A stretch of DNA of 64,000 bases, from NCBI RefSeq assembly GCF_900142445.1, contig NZ_FRAV01000007.1, positions 62,001 through 126,000 on the forward strand, in the 5' to 3' direction. Under the pieces are notes generated by a model. It made no database searches, was not told where the DNA came from, and was given only the letters and a program-made list of their open reading frames with translations. Origin of the DNA: Chryseobacterium polytrichastri. GTDB lineage: Bacteria; Bacteroidota; Bacteroidia; Flavobacteriales; Weeksellaceae. The translations under genes were made by a program, and so were the position numbers. Shown here one piece after another: positions 1 to 9,561 of this stretch; the first letter of the stretch is position 1; the number at the start of each line of letters is the position of its first letter.

Positions 1-964
1 AATATGTTTCATACACCCCCTGAGCGATCATTAAATCCTGAGTGGCAATTCCGGTGAGGTCAGCAATTGTAATTTCTGTATCATTTTTTCGTCCTAAGCT
101 TCTATCTCTAATAACTTTTCCCAGCTCAACAACCTCTTTTTTAGGGGTCAACTGATGATTATACATTTGATATAGTTCTCCACGAAATTTACACTGTTCA
201 ATACTGTCAACCACCACAAGGTCAGAATGCGCAACAAGAGCAGGATCCAATTCAATTTTATGAGGTGTATCAGACCCTACCGCTGTAATATGAGTTCCCG
301 GCTTGATCCATTCTTTTCTAAGCAAATATTCTTGGGAAGGCGTTGTTGTAACAATTAGATTACTATTTTCAGCCAGCTCCTGAAGATGGTTGGTTGAGGT
401 AATATCCCAATATTCATGATCAATTTCATCCAAAAATTTCTTTAAACCAGTTTCTGATCTTGCCCAGACTGAAACTTTTCTGCATGCTGTGACTGTTTTT
501 AGATATTTTAATTGCATTTGAGCCTGTATTCCTGCACCCACAATCCCTATCTGAGTAATATTTTTCGGAGCTAAATATTTAGCACAAACGGCACCTGCTA
601 AACCTGTTCTGACATCTGTAAGATAGCCGTTATCCAGCAAAACAGCACTTGTACAACCTGTTTCACTATCAAACAACAACATCAAACCCTGGCTTGAAGA
701 TATTCCTTTACCAGGATTTTCATAGAAACCTGAAGCAATTTTTACCACATAATATGGCATTTCTTTTACAGATGCACACTTAATATGAACGTCACCAGAA
801 GGATTTTCAAAATTTAATTCCGTAACAGGAGGAAGCTGCACTTGCGAATTACTGTATAGAGTAAATGCTTTTTCAATTAAAGGCAGCAATTCTATATTAG
901 GTAATAAACTGTGTATCTCGTCTTCTGTAAGAACTTTAGAGCTCGAATTTAGATTAACCATCAT
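1..964 (-). CDS. Ornithine cyclodeaminase/mu-crystallin family protein (3' end cut by window edge)
   Basis: My own translation from the ATG at 964 (a second ATG follows at 961) stays open for 321 codons to the left edge. It gives a soluble protein with the family's dinucleotide-binding motif (GIVGAGIQAQMQLKYL) and the upstream block around LLFDSETGCTSAVLLDNGYL, followed by LTDVRTGLAGAVCAKYL. Family members are NAD(P)-dependent enzymes such as ornithine cyclodeaminase, alanine dehydrogenase or ketimine reductase, and the substrate cannot be told from the sequence. Only the extreme C-terminus is missing. It is transcribed away from the S9 peptidase side and shares no operon with genes seen here. 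Confidence 0.85.
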   Translation of the reverse strand, partial: MMVNLNSSSKVLTEDEIHSLLPNIELLPLIEKAFTLYSNSQVQLPPVTELNFENPSGDVHIKCASVKEMPYYVVKIASGFYENPGKGISSSQGLMLLFDSETGCTSAVLLDNGYLTDVRTGLAGAVCAKYLAPKNITQIGIVGAGIQAQMQLKYLKTVTACRKVSVWARSETGLKKFLDEIDHEYWDITSTNHLQELAENSNLIVTTTPSQEYLLRKEWIKPGTHITAVGSDTPHKIELDPALVAHSDLVVVDSIEQCKFRGELYQMYNHQLTPKKEVVELGKVIRDRSLGRKNDTEITIADLTGIATQDLMIAQGVYETY

Positions 965-1098
965 TATTAATATTAAATATTTGTGTATTGATTTTGCTTA
1001 TTGTCTAGGCAATGACTCGTAAATTTAATAATTTTCAGATACCACCGTATTATTTTATGATCATTTATAATAAATTTCAATTTATTAGGATTTAGGCA

Positions 1099-1124
1099 TA
1101 AAAAAAACGAACCGAAGTCCGTTT
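1099..1124 (-). terminator. Rho-independent terminator of the S9 peptidase gene
   Basis: On the minus strand an ACGGAC/GTTCGT stem closes a TTCG tetraloop and runs into a T8 tract. It lies about 30 bp past the stop codon of the S9 peptidase gene. Confidence 0.8.
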
Positions 1125-1155
1125 TCAAATATTTTTAAATAATATGTATGTGATA

Positions 1156-3150
1156 TTATAACGTTTCTTTCAACCAATCAAAGAATTCTCTCTGCCAAAC
1201 TAAACCATTTTGCGGATGTAGCACCCAGTGATTTTCGTTAGGGAAATAGACTAATTTAGATTTCAAGCCTCTCAATTTAGCCGCTTGGAAAGCTTCCTGA
1301 CCTTGTTCGTAAGGAACACGGAAATCTATTCCACCTTGGAAAATCATAATAGGCTTATTCCATTTGTCAACAAAATTACTTGGGTTAAATTCTGTATATG
1401 CTTTTGGCAATGGCTTTTCCCATGGAGAACCTAAATCCCAATTCGCGAACCAAAGTTCTTCTGTTGTTAAATACCAAGATTTCATATCAAATAATCCATC
1501 GTGAGCGATGAACGTTTTGAATCTGTTCTCATGAATTCCTGCCAACATAAATACGCTGTATCCACCATAACTAGCTCCAACCGCGGCTACTCTACTTCCG
1601 TCAACATACGGTAACGTTTTCGCATAATCTGTTGCTGCCAAGTAATCTCTCATGGGTTGTCCGCCCCAGTCTTTAGAAATTTCTTCATTCCATTTTGTTC
1701 CCCATCCCGGCATTCCGCGACGATTTGGTGCTACCACGATGTATCCGTTCGCTGCCATTAAAGCAAAGTTCCATCTTGTACTGAAAAATTGTGTTAATGC
1801 AGATTGAGGACCTCCCTGACAATATACTAATGTTGGATATTTTTTATTAGGATCAAAGTTTGGCGGATAATGGAACCATACGCCCATTTCTTTTCCGTCT
1901 GTTGTTTTCACCATCTTCAGTTCAGATTTTCCCTGAGCCAATTTAGAATACATGTCTTTATTAGCTTCGGTAATCTGCTTCATTTCACCATTCTTCAGAT
2001 TAACTGAGAAAAGGTCTGTTGCATGGTTTACGTCTGTTCTTCCAACTACCAAAGAGTTTTTATTATCTGCAAAAATCTCGTTGACATCAAAATCTCCTTT
2101 TGTAATTTGCTGAACTTTCGAATTTTTAGGATCTAAAGAAAACAACTGTTTTGTTCCTCTAAAAGCTGCTGTGAAGTAAATTGCTTTAGAATCTCCACCC
2201 CAGAAAACATCTCCGGAAACACTTTCGTCCCAACTGCTTGTAAGATTTGAAGTTTTTCCTGATTTCCAATCCATCAATTTGATGTCATTTTTATCAGCCT
2301 CATATCCATCTCTTTCCATACTCTGCCAAACCAACGACTTTCCATCCGGACTGAATTTTGGATTTACATCATATCCTTTATTGGTTTCCGTTAAGTTCTT
2401 AGTAGCTCCAGAAGCCAGATCGTAAGCAAAGATATCCGTATTGGTACTTGTTGAATATTCTTTACCACTTTTCGGTTTTGTAACATATAAAAGTTGAGAA
2501 GAATCTGGGCTCCAGATAAAATCTTCAGCACCTCCAAAAGGTCTTTGAGGAGAATCCCAAGCTTTACCATCCAATAGATCTTTTGCAGCATCTACTTTAT
2601 CAGAAGCATTTACTACAAAAACGTGATTGTATTTCCCTTCATTAAAATAATCCCAGTGTCTGTGGTTTAGGTCTGTATATACCTGAGCAGTAGTTTTTGG
2701 AGTATCGGCATACTTGTCTTTCCCCATTAATTTTTCCACTAAAACCTGCTTGCTGAAAGCTATTTTTTTCCCATCAGGAGAAATTACAATATTATCAGCT
2801 TCCCCGATCGTATAAAACTCAGTCCAGGTCTTCCCGCTGTCTTTAGAAAGATAGATATTATCTCCTTCCTGAGCGTAAATACCGTTCTTATCCCACTGAA
2901 TAAGAGCTTTTTTACCAAAATCTATTTTAGAAGCTTGATTATTAAGAACGTTTAGAAAATAGTTCTCACTTTTTGTTTTTTCCGTTTTTAGATCTACCTG
3001 TCCCACTTTATAAATAAGCGAAGACTGATCTGGTGAAACAGCCTGTACTCCCACTTTTTTCAAAGTCCAAAGAATTTCAGGTGTCATTAGTTGTTGTGCA
3101 TTCATTAAAAGCGGAGCTGCCAAAGCCAGCAGACTGTACTTAAGTTTCAT
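1156..3150 (-). CDS. Exported S9 family prolyl oligopeptidase (acylaminoacyl-peptidase/DPP-like)
   Basis: A 664-residue serine peptidase. Residues 1-18 form a signal peptide ending in MNAQ, so it should act in the periplasm or outside. Residues about 30-400 are a beta-propeller with repeated SPDG and WSPDS turns. The C-terminal alpha/beta hydrolase domain carries the catalytic triad: Ser527 in GASYGGY, Asp609 in GGIDFRVP and His641 in NENHWVLHP. S9 enzymes cleave short peptides, often after proline or from blocked N-termini; the propeller limits substrate size. It is monocistronic, with a terminator right after it. A TAACTTTG box on the minus strand at 3237-3230 is a possible -7 element. Exact specificity is not readable. 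Confidence 0.95.
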   Translation of the reverse strand: MKLKYSLLALAAPLLMNAQQLMTPEILWTLKKVGVQAVSPDQSSLIYKVGQVDLKTEKTKSENYFLNVLNNQASKIDFGKKALIQWDKNGIYAQEGDNIYLSKDSGKTWTEFYTIGEADNIVISPDGKKIAFSKQVLVEKLMGKDKYADTPKTTAQVYTDLNHRHWDYFNEGKYNHVFVVNASDKVDAAKDLLDGKAWDSPQRPFGGAEDFIWSPDSSQLLYVTKPKSGKEYSTSTNTDIFAYDLASGATKNLTETNKGYDVNPKFSPDGKSLVWQSMERDGYEADKNDIKLMDWKSGKTSNLTSSWDESVSGDVFWGGDSKAIYFTAAFRGTKQLFSLDPKNSKVQQITKGDFDVNEIFADNKNSLVVGRTDVNHATDLFSVNLKNGEMKQITEANKDMYSKLAQGKSELKMVKTTDGKEMGVWFHYPPNFDPNKKYPTLVYCQGGPQSALTQFFSTRWNFALMAANGYIVVAPNRRGMPGWGTKWNEEISKDWGGQPMRDYLAATDYAKTLPYVDGSRVAAVGASYGGYSVFMLAGIHENRFKTFIAHDGLFDMKSWYLTTEELWFANWDLGSPWEKPLPKAYTEFNPSNFVDKWNKPIMIFQGGIDFRVPYEQGQEAFQAAKLRGLKSKLVYFPNENHWVLHPQNGLVWQREFFDWLKETL

Positions 3151-3285
3151 ATATTGATATTCATTTTTGTTACGGACCTATGAAATAGCATCATAATTTC
3201 AGTAAATCCCTATTTAATTCAAAGATGCCCAAAGTTAATGTTTATCTTAAAATTAAGCGAAAGAATTAACGTTTATGTTTAAAAC

Positions 3286-3316
3286 AAAAAAATCCGCCAA
3301 TAAAAAACTGACGGAT
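3286..3316 (-). terminator. Rho-independent terminator after the holin-like gene
   Basis: An ATCCGTCA...TGGCGGAT stem (one mismatch, nine-base loop) is followed by T7 on the minus strand. It sits 26 bp past the stop codon of the 114-aa membrane protein. Confidence 0.8.
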
Positions 3317-3341
3317 ATATATTTGATATGAATTTATTATT

Positions 3342-3686
3342 TTAATCCTTATCTGAGAACATAGAGTTCGCAAGAGAGGTAATAAAGGAAAGCAAGATAC
3401 TAAAAATAAATGCCCACCAAAAACCTTTTACATGCATACTGTCAATAAAATAATCAGTCATTAAAATCATAATCGCATTAATTACCAAAGCGAAAAATCC
3501 TAATGTTATAATCGTAAGAGGAAACCCTAATATGCTTAATATTGGTTTAACGATGATATTAAGAACCCCTAAAACAATAGCAAAAATAATGGCCGTTGAA
3601 AAGCTTTCAAAATATACTCCCGGTAAAATTTTAGTTAGCAGAAATGCAACGATTGCTGTTATAAAAAGTCGAATGATCAAGTTCAT
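3342..3686 (-). CDS. Phage holin family (YvlD-like) small membrane protein
   Basis: 114 residues forming four hydrophobic segments (about 1-20, 30-50, 55-78 and 88-108), with the pattern NIIVKPILSILGFPLTIITLG typical of the superfamily IV 'phage holin family' proteins (PF04020, YvlD-like). Despite the name these are ordinary chromosomal membrane proteins in many bacteria, sometimes linked to envelope stress, and no phage genes lie nearby. It has its own terminator and appears monocistronic. Function in this organism is unknown. Confidence 0.8.
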   Translation of the reverse strand: MNLIIRLFITAIVAFLLTKILPGVYFESFSTAIIFAIVLGVLNIIVKPILSILGFPLTIITLGFFALVINAIMILMTDYFIDSMHVKGFWWAFIFSILLSFITSLANSMFSDKD

Positions 3687-3833
3687 AATAATTAATTTTT
3701 TAATGTTTATAGGTGCTACCGAGCAAAAGCCATTCGATTTAAAGTAAATAAATTGATAATAATTAATTCAATTTAAGAGAAAAATTCAATCAAATATCAA
3801 TATCTCATTTACAAATTTCTGATTTCTACAAAC

Positions 3834-4847
3834 TTAATTAAAAGTAGAAGCACGATAAATTAATTCTGTATCCATCACAATTGTTTGGTTTGGCGCTGAA
3901 ATATCTTTTATTTTTTCTAGCATTAAGTCTGCTGCAGCTTCCCCCATTTTCACCAAAGGTTGCTGTACACTGGTGAGTTTCGGATGGACGATGGTAGCCA
4001 ATTCGGTTCCTGAAAAACTTGCAACAGCCACTTGTTCGGGGATTTTTATTCCTTTCTCCAAAAGATAATTCATGGCCCCGATTGCCAATGTATCACTGAA
4101 AGCAAAAATACTGTCGAATTCAATTTTCCTGTCCAGTAAATGTTTTGCGGCATGCTCTCCGGCTTCGAACATCATTCCGTCCGTTTTTATGATCAACTCA
4201 GGATCAAATATATTATGTTTCTTTAAAATACGTTTATAGCCCATTTCTCTTTCAACCGCATTACGGATCGTAGACGGTCCCATGATATGGACGATTCTTT
4301 TTCTTCCTGTATTAATCAAGTGTTCAACCACCAAGGACGCTTTGATATTATCATCTACTACCACTTTTGAAACCTCCAATGTTTTACTCGGAATTCTGTC
4401 AAAAAAAACTAAAGGAATTCCCCTATCCATGATCTCTTTGTACACATCTTCATTATAGGTTTCATGACAGAGATTAATGATAATCCCATCTACATTAAAC
4501 TCTTCTAAAAGCTGTAGGTTTTTTCTCTCAATTAAAGGGTTTTCGTCGGATTGTGTAATGATAACCCGATATCCCAAAGGGTACAAAATATTTTGAATTC
4601 CCTGCAACACTTTTGAAGAAAAAGGGGTGATCATTTCGGGAACTACAAGGCCAATATTCTTTGTCTGACCATACTTTAAACTTAATGCTGTGGTGTTGGG
4701 CCTATATCCTAATTTTTCGGCTGCTTCCAATACTCTTTTTTGAGTTTCGGCATTGATATTTTTGTCATTTAACAGCGCTCTCGATATCGTAGAGGTGGAC
4801 AAGGATAAGAATTTGGATAAATCTTTAAGGGTAATTCTGCTCATCAC
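3834..4847 (-). CDS. LacI family transcriptional regulator
   Basis: 337 residues. The N-terminal helix-turn-helix and hinge (residues about 4-60: TLKDLSKFLSLSTSTISRAL...AEKLGYRPNTTALSL) are classic LacI. The rest is a periplasmic-binding-protein-like ligand domain with VVPEM, VVDDNIKASL and the FAFSDTLAIGAM motif. It is transcribed away from the polyol dehydrogenase/transporter genes, with two identical palindromic operators in the shared 178-bp gap. It therefore probably represses both that operon and itself and is released by the imported sugar or polyol. The effector is not known. Confidence 0.95.
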   Translation of the reverse strand: MMSRITLKDLSKFLSLSTSTISRALLNDKNINAETQKRVLEAAEKLGYRPNTTALSLKYGQTKNIGLVVPEMITPFSSKVLQGIQNILYPLGYRVIITQSDENPLIERKNLQLLEEFNVDGIIINLCHETYNEDVYKEIMDRGIPLVFFDRIPSKTLEVSKVVVDDNIKASLVVEHLINTGRKRIVHIMGPSTIRNAVEREMGYKRILKKHNIFDPELIIKTDGMMFEAGEHAAKHLLDRKIEFDSIFAFSDTLAIGAMNYLLEKGIKIPEQVAVASFSGTELATIVHPKLTSVQQPLVKMGEAAADLMLEKIKDISAPNQTIVMDTELIYRASTFN

Positions 4848-4872
4848 GTGTCTTTTTTAGATATATTTTCAT

Positions 4873-4880
4873 CAAAAATA
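4873..4880 (-). promoter_or_regulatory. Probable -7 box of the LacI regulator gene
   Basis: TATTTTTG on the minus strand fits the Bacteroidota -7 consensus TAnnTTTG and lies 26 bp upstream of the regulator's ATG. No clear -33 TTG is seen; the nearer operator begins 18 bp upstream, in the -33 region, which suits autorepression. Confidence 0.45.
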
Positions 4881-4897
4881 CATAAAAAATATGCAAA

Positions 4898-4931
4898 TGG
4901 GAACGTTCCCAAAGTTTTGGGAACGTTCCCA
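4898..4931. promoter_or_regulatory. Two LacI-type operators
   Basis: The perfect 14-bp palindrome TGGGAACGTTCCCA occurs twice, at 4898-4911 and 4918-4931, with centres exactly 20 bp apart (about two helix turns). The central CG and dyad symmetry are usual for LacI-family operators. The pair lies between the regulator (start 4847) and the divergent dehydrogenase gene (start 5026), so one regulator could control both. Confidence 0.85.
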
Positions 4932-4976
4932 TAAAAAAAAATCAAATAAAAAACATTATCAATAACCAAATTAATA

Positions 4977-4984
4977 TAAGTTTG
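4977..4984 (+). promoter_or_regulatory. Probable -7 box of the polyol operon
   Basis: TAAGTTTG matches TAnnTTTG and lies 42 bp before the dehydrogenase ATG. The operator pair is about 46 bp upstream of it. No good -33 box is visible. Confidence 0.4.
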
Positions 4985-5025
4985 AGAAATCGACTAATAT
5001 TAAAAAAATATATAAAATTTTTCAC

Positions 5026-6459
5026 ATGAGTATACAAGCTTATCAATACGATTCCAAAAACATACAATCAGGTATTCTGCACATTGGGGTAGGGAATTTT
5101 CACAGAGCCCACCAACAGTTTTATACCAATGAATTATTGAAGTATGAAGACCAGCAGCATTGGGGAATCTGTGGTGTTTGTCTACTTCCTTCTGATGAAA
5201 AAATTGTAACCAATTTAAGGTCTCAACATCTTGACTATACTTTAACGATTTGTGGCAGAAACGGCAAAGATGAAATACACAATATCGGTTCTTTAACAGA
5301 ATTAATTTGGGGTATAGAAGACCCAAAAGCGGTGATCAATAAAATTGCAAATCCAGCGATCAAAATCATCACCTTAACGATTACTGAAGGAGGATATAAT
5401 TTGGATAAAGAAACGAATGCATTTAATTTAAATGATGAAAAAATTAAATATGATCTGGAAAATCCGAGCAGTCCAACAACTGTTTTCGGGTTTGTTGCAG
5501 AAGGACTTCGTAAAAGAAAAGAAGACGGAAACGGAAGCATTACCATTCTTTCTTGTGACAACCTTCAACACAACGGTAATACAGCAAAAAGAGCTTTTAC
5601 CACTTTCATTGAAGCACAGGATAAAGAGTTGGCAGAATGGGTAAAAACCAACGTTACTTTCCCTAACAGTATGGTGGATAGAATTACGCCAGCCACCACT
5701 CCGGAAGACGTTATTAGATTGAATGAAAAAAGCGGAACTGAGGATAAAGCTCCTGTTTACTGTGAAGATTTTACGCAATGGGTGATTGAAGATCAATTTA
5801 TCGCGGGAAGACCTGCTTGGGAAAAAGTTGGAGTAGAATTTACTCAGGATGTAACGGCTTTTGAAAATATGAAATTAAGCCTTTTGAATGCTTCCCATAC
5901 CCTACTTTCCTACCCTTCTTTTTTAAAAGGATACCGAAAAGTAGATGAAGCTATGCAGGATCAGGACATTATCAAATTGGTCCGTAATTTTATGGATATT
6001 GATATTACCCCTTATGTTCCAGCTCCTGAAAATACTGATCTGGAAAAATACAAACAAACTTTGATAGAGCGATTTTCAAATCACAGTGTGAGCGATCAGG
6101 TAAGCAGATTGTGTTTTGACGGAGTTTCTAAATTCCCGGTTTACATTATGCCGAATCTCATCAAAATGATTAATGATGATAAAGACCTCATCCGTGTAGC
6201 TTTTCTATTTGCATCTTACAGACATTATCTAAAATATAAGGTGGATGATAAAGGACATTCTTATGAAGTTGCAGAACCTTGGATTACTGAAAATGATGAA
6301 AAACTTATTTCAAGTGACAACGCTATTGACTTCTTAGGTTTATCTGCTTTTAAAAGTATAGACTTAAAAGAATCAGAATCATTTATTCAAGTCTATGAAA
6401 GATTCGTGAGTGAAATTAAAAATCAGGGAGCTACTCAGGTATTAAAATCAATAATATAA
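5026..6459 (+). CDS. Long-chain mannitol dehydrogenase family oxidoreductase
   Basis: 477 residues, normal for the polyol-specific long-chain dehydrogenase family (mannitol 2-dehydrogenase, fructuronate and tagaturonate reductases). The N-terminal nucleotide-binding signature is GVGNFHRAHQQFYT (21-34). The catalytic pattern K-x4-N-x2-H is present as Lys283, Asn288 and His291 in KLSLLNASH. These cytosolic enzymes interconvert a polyol or hexonate and a keto-sugar using NAD(P)H. It is first in an operon with a FucP-like symporter (14 bp gap) and an outer-membrane protein, behind LacI-type operators, so it catabolises whatever that symporter imports. Mannitol, arabitol, or a uronate are all possible. 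Confidence 0.92.
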   Translation: MSIQAYQYDSKNIQSGILHIGVGNFHRAHQQFYTNELLKYEDQQHWGICGVCLLPSDEKIVTNLRSQHLDYTLTICGRNGKDEIHNIGSLTELIWGIEDPKAVINKIANPAIKIITLTITEGGYNLDKETNAFNLNDEKIKYDLENPSSPTTVFGFVAEGLRKRKEDGNGSITILSCDNLQHNGNTAKRAFTTFIEAQDKELAEWVKTNVTFPNSMVDRITPATTPEDVIRLNEKSGTEDKAPVYCEDFTQWVIEDQFIAGRPAWEKVGVEFTQDVTAFENMKLSLLNASHTLLSYPSFLKGYRKVDEAMQDQDIIKLVRNFMDIDITPYVPAPENTDLEKYKQTLIERFSNHSVSDQVSRLCFDGVSKFPVYIMPNLIKMINDDKDLIRVAFLFASYRHYLKYKVDDKGHSYEVAEPWITENDEKLISSDNAIDFLGLSAFKSIDLKESESFIQVYERFVSEIKNQGATQVLKSII

Positions 6460-6473
6460 AAAAACAAACACTT

Positions 6474-7820
6474 ATGATAGTCAATTCAGATACCAAACCC
6501 CTTGATACAAAAACGAATACCAGTATATTCCCTTTTGCTATTATTACTTTCATCTACTTTATTGTCGGTTTTTTAACAACCGTCAATGAGCAGCTGCAGG
6601 CACCTTTGAAATTCACTTTCTTATCTCATGCAGGAAGTTTAAAGAATACTTTCACTACCTTAATCTCCTTTTTTTTCTTTTTAGGATATCTTCTGAACGG
6701 AACATTAGGAAGCAAATGGGTAAATGCTTTTGGATATAAAAACACCATTCTGAGAGGACTTTTATTTATGATCTCAGGACTTTTTATGTACTTATTCTCA
6801 TCTTGGTTTGGTTTTAAATTTCCTGATCTTGACTTTAGTATTGCTGATGCTGTAATTCCTTTTGGATTTATCATTTTCGTTGTAGGATCTTATTTAATGG
6901 GAACTTCAGCAGCAATCATTCAGGTGGTAGTGAATCCTTATGCAGCTTCTTATCAGTTAAAAGGGACACAACCTGTACAGCGATTAAATATTTTAACAGC
7001 AATTAATTCCATAGGAACCACTTCTGCTCCTTTTTTTGTAACTGTTGTGATGTTCAGCGGAATTTCTATTGAAAACATAGAGATCAAACAATTATTACTG
7101 CCCCTTTCTGTTTTAATTGCCTGTATTTTAACGGTTATGCTCATCACCAGAAAACTGCACCTTCCGGATATTGAAAATACGAGAGCCGTGGCAGGAGAAA
7201 AACTGGAAAGAAGTATTTGGTCATTCAGACATTTTGCATTGGGCGTTGTGGCTATTTTCTTTTATGTGGGAACAGAAGTTGCAATTGGAGCTAATATCAA
7301 TCTCCATGCTTTTGAATTAATGGAATCCGGGCATCCCATCACGTTCTTCGGAAAAACAGATATTATGATTGGTGGGATGGACCTAGGAATCCATGCTTTA
7401 TTGTCCACTTTATATTGGGGAGGGTTTTTAGTTGGAAGATCTATTTCAAGTTTTCTGAGTCATATTTCTGCTAAAACACAATTGGCTACTACGACTATCC
7501 TTGCCACCATTCTTGCCATAGTATCCATGATCACTCAAAATCTTTGGTTTCTTGTTGCTATTGGCCTTTTACATTCCTCTATGTGGAGCTGTATCTATTC
7601 TCTTTCAATAAAAGGATGGAATAAATATACTTCAAAAGCATCCGGCGTATTTATCTCAGCGGTATTTGGCGGAGCTGTATTTACTCTTGTTCAAGGTGGG
7701 CTGGCAGATGCTTTAGGATCTTGGAGATGGACCTGGATATTAACTGTAGTTTGCGAATTACTGATGTTATCCTACGCTCTATTTGGATCAAAAATCAGAG
7801 AAAAAGACTTACTTAACTAA
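6474..7820 (+). CDS. FucP-like MFS sugar/polyol symporter
   Basis: 448 residues with about 12 membrane segments. It has the features of the fucose/glucose-galactose proton symporter group: an early acidic-polar motif TTVNEQLQAPLK, the loop VVNPYAASYQL, and YWGGFLVGRSISS in the second half. It follows the dehydrogenase with a 14-bp gap and so probably imports its substrate across the inner membrane. The stop codon precedes the outer-membrane protein ATG by 88 bp. Substrate is not determined by the sequence. Confidence 0.9.
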   Translation: MIVNSDTKPLDTKTNTSIFPFAIITFIYFIVGFLTTVNEQLQAPLKFTFLSHAGSLKNTFTTLISFFFFLGYLLNGTLGSKWVNAFGYKNTILRGLLFMISGLFMYLFSSWFGFKFPDLDFSIADAVIPFGFIIFVVGSYLMGTSAAIIQVVVNPYAASYQLKGTQPVQRLNILTAINSIGTTSAPFFVTVVMFSGISIENIEIKQLLLPLSVLIACILTVMLITRKLHLPDIENTRAVAGEKLERSIWSFRHFALGVVAIFFYVGTEVAIGANINLHAFELMESGHPITFFGKTDIMIGGMDLGIHALLSTLYWGGFLVGRSISSFLSHISAKTQLATTTILATILAIVSMITQNLWFLVAIGLLHSSMWSCIYSLSIKGWNKYTSKASGVFISAVFGGAVFTLVQGGLADALGSWRWTWILTVVCELLMLSYALFGSKIREKDLLN

Positions 7821-7908
7821 CCCTTTAATTTTCAACAGTACATTCTATAATCCGGTATTTACTTATCGGATGTGGAATGCTACTTATCAAATAAAAACAC
7901 ACAACATC

Positions 7909-8646
7909 ATGATCAGAACTAAATTATTGATAATGTTCAGCATTATTATTGGAAGCTCATTGCTTTATAGTCAAAAAATCCATTCTGCCCTACAACTTAG
8001 AAACAGTCATTTGTGGCGTGGTTTAGAAGTTTCTTCAGGCTTAGTTTATACAGGAGATATTCACATAGACGGTAAAAATTTCTATGGCGGATTTTGGACC
8101 GGAGGAAATGTAGATGGCTCTTACAAAGAATTCAACAATTATATTGGTTATAAAAATAAACATCTTACGGTAGAACTTTGGGACATTTATAATTTCTCAC
8201 CCAATGCCACTTACAACAACAAAGAATTTTTCAATTATAATGCCAGCGAAACCGGCCGTTTCTGGGATTTGAGATCCTATTACACCATCAGTGATAAAAT
8301 TCCTTTAACCTTAAGTGCCAACACTGTAATTTTCGGTAGAGACAGGAATAAAGACAACACCGAAAACAAATATTCGTCTTTTGTTTCTGCGGAATATCCA
8401 GTTTATAAAAAAGAAGATGAAAACCTGGAAGTCCGTACAAGAGTTGGCTATGGTTTCTCCCTCAATCATGCAGGAGAAGACAGTAATTTCTTTGCTAAAA
8501 AAGATGGTATTACTGAGGTGAGTTTAATTGTTTCCAAAACTTTCATCATTGCTGGCTATAAACTTCCTGTCGGAATCTGGGGAATGTGGAATCCTGTTGG
8601 GAATAATGCGTATCTGCAATTTTCTGTTCAGGCTTACTCATTTTAA
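7909..8646 (+). CDS. Outer-membrane beta-barrel-like protein of the polyol operon
   Basis: 245 residues from the ATG at 7909. A longer frame opens at 7783 inside the transporter gene, but the residues before 7909 look non-coding and the 7909 start gives a clean signal peptide (MIRTKLLIMFSIIIGSSLLYSQ). The mature part has alternating hydrophobic strands rich in Tyr/Phe/Trp, ending in the aromatic LQFSVQAYSF, as expected for a small outer-membrane barrel. Its place after the symporter suggests a porin or channel for the same sugar. No firm family assignment. Confidence 0.65.
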   Translation: MIRTKLLIMFSIIIGSSLLYSQKIHSALQLRNSHLWRGLEVSSGLVYTGDIHIDGKNFYGGFWTGGNVDGSYKEFNNYIGYKNKHLTVELWDIYNFSPNATYNNKEFFNYNASETGRFWDLRSYYTISDKIPLTLSANTVIFGRDRNKDNTENKYSSFVSAEYPVYKKEDENLEVRTRVGYGFSLNHAGEDSNFFAKKDGITEVSLIVSKTFIIAGYKLPVGIWGMWNPVGNNAYLQFSVQAYSF

Positions 8647-8731
8647 AACCAATACAATTAGTTAAAAAACAGTTAATTAACATGCAACCTATTATTTATT
8701 GAAGTACTTTTATTGATGAAAAATTCAAATA

Positions 8732-9547
8732 ATGAAAAATTACGTTGTCCTTTTTACCATCATCCTTTTCAATTTCTGTAATGCTCAGAATTATAAAATC
8801 TATTACAAATTATCGTATAAAAAAGACTCTACAGACAGTAAACTTAGCACTAAAAACATGGTGTTGGAAATCAATAAAAACAAATCATTTTTTTATTCTC
8901 CTTCAGATCTACAAACAGGAAGTAGAGAAACCTCAGCAGCCGTAAATACAGAAATCACTTACGATGGGGAACCTTTTGAATATATCTTGACTGTAAAAAA
9001 TAATTCTTCAAAAGAAATCAGCAAAACAACTTCTATCGGGATGAATACCTATGAAATTAAAGATACTCCCATTCTTAACTGGAAAATAGAAAATGAGAAA
9101 AAGAAGATTGGCACTTATAACTGTCAGAAAGCTACTCTCAGCTTTTCCGGTCGCCAATGGGAAGCATGGTTTTCAACAGAAGTTGCCATTAATAACGGAC
9201 CTTATATTTTCAGTGGATTGCCCGGTTTAATCATAAAAATTAATGAGACTAAAAATAATTTTGACTTTGAACTCACTGGCTTAGAAAAAATGAAACCTGA
9301 ACAAAAGAATTTTTCATGGAATAGCAGATCTATAAAAACCACCAAAAAGCAATTGCAGAAACTAAAGCTAGATTATTACAGTGATCCTTTCAAAGAAATA
9401 AGAGCCGGCGAAGGAATGATGATTACCCGTGGGGACTCTGGTGAGCCCGTTCAAGCTAACCTTAAAGAATCTGTAAAACAGGAACAAGAAAAGCTCAAAA
9501 AAGAAAACAATCCTCTGGAGTTAGTTGATTTAGTGAAATATCCTTAA
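8732..9547 (+). CDS. GLPGLI family protein
   Basis: 271 residues with a signal peptide ending in CNAQ. It carries the family's name motif, GPYIFSGLPGLIIKI, after the conserved block YNCQKATLSFSGRQWEAWFST. GLPGLI proteins (TIGR01200) are exported proteins restricted to Bacteroidota with no settled function. It has its own 85-bp upstream gap, so it may or may not be cotranscribed with the polyol genes. Confidence 0.9.
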   Translation: MKNYVVLFTIILFNFCNAQNYKIYYKLSYKKDSTDSKLSTKNMVLEINKNKSFFYSPSDLQTGSRETSAAVNTEITYDGEPFEYILTVKNNSSKEISKTTSIGMNTYEIKDTPILNWKIENEKKKIGTYNCQKATLSFSGRQWEAWFSTEVAINNGPYIFSGLPGLIIKINETKNNFDFELTGLEKMKPEQKNFSWNSRSIKTTKKQLQKLKLDYYSDPFKEIRAGEGMMITRGDSGEPVQANLKESVKQEQEKLKKENNPLELVDLVKYP

Positions 9548-9561
9548 TCGAATAAAAATAC

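Noticed and set aside
3342..3686. Prophage indicated by a 'holin'
   Set aside because: The family is chromosomal in most bacteria and no other phage genes lie near.
7783..7908. Longer start of the outer-membrane protein overlapping the transporter gene
   Set aside because: The extra 42 residues are low in coding character and precede a clean signal peptide at 7909.
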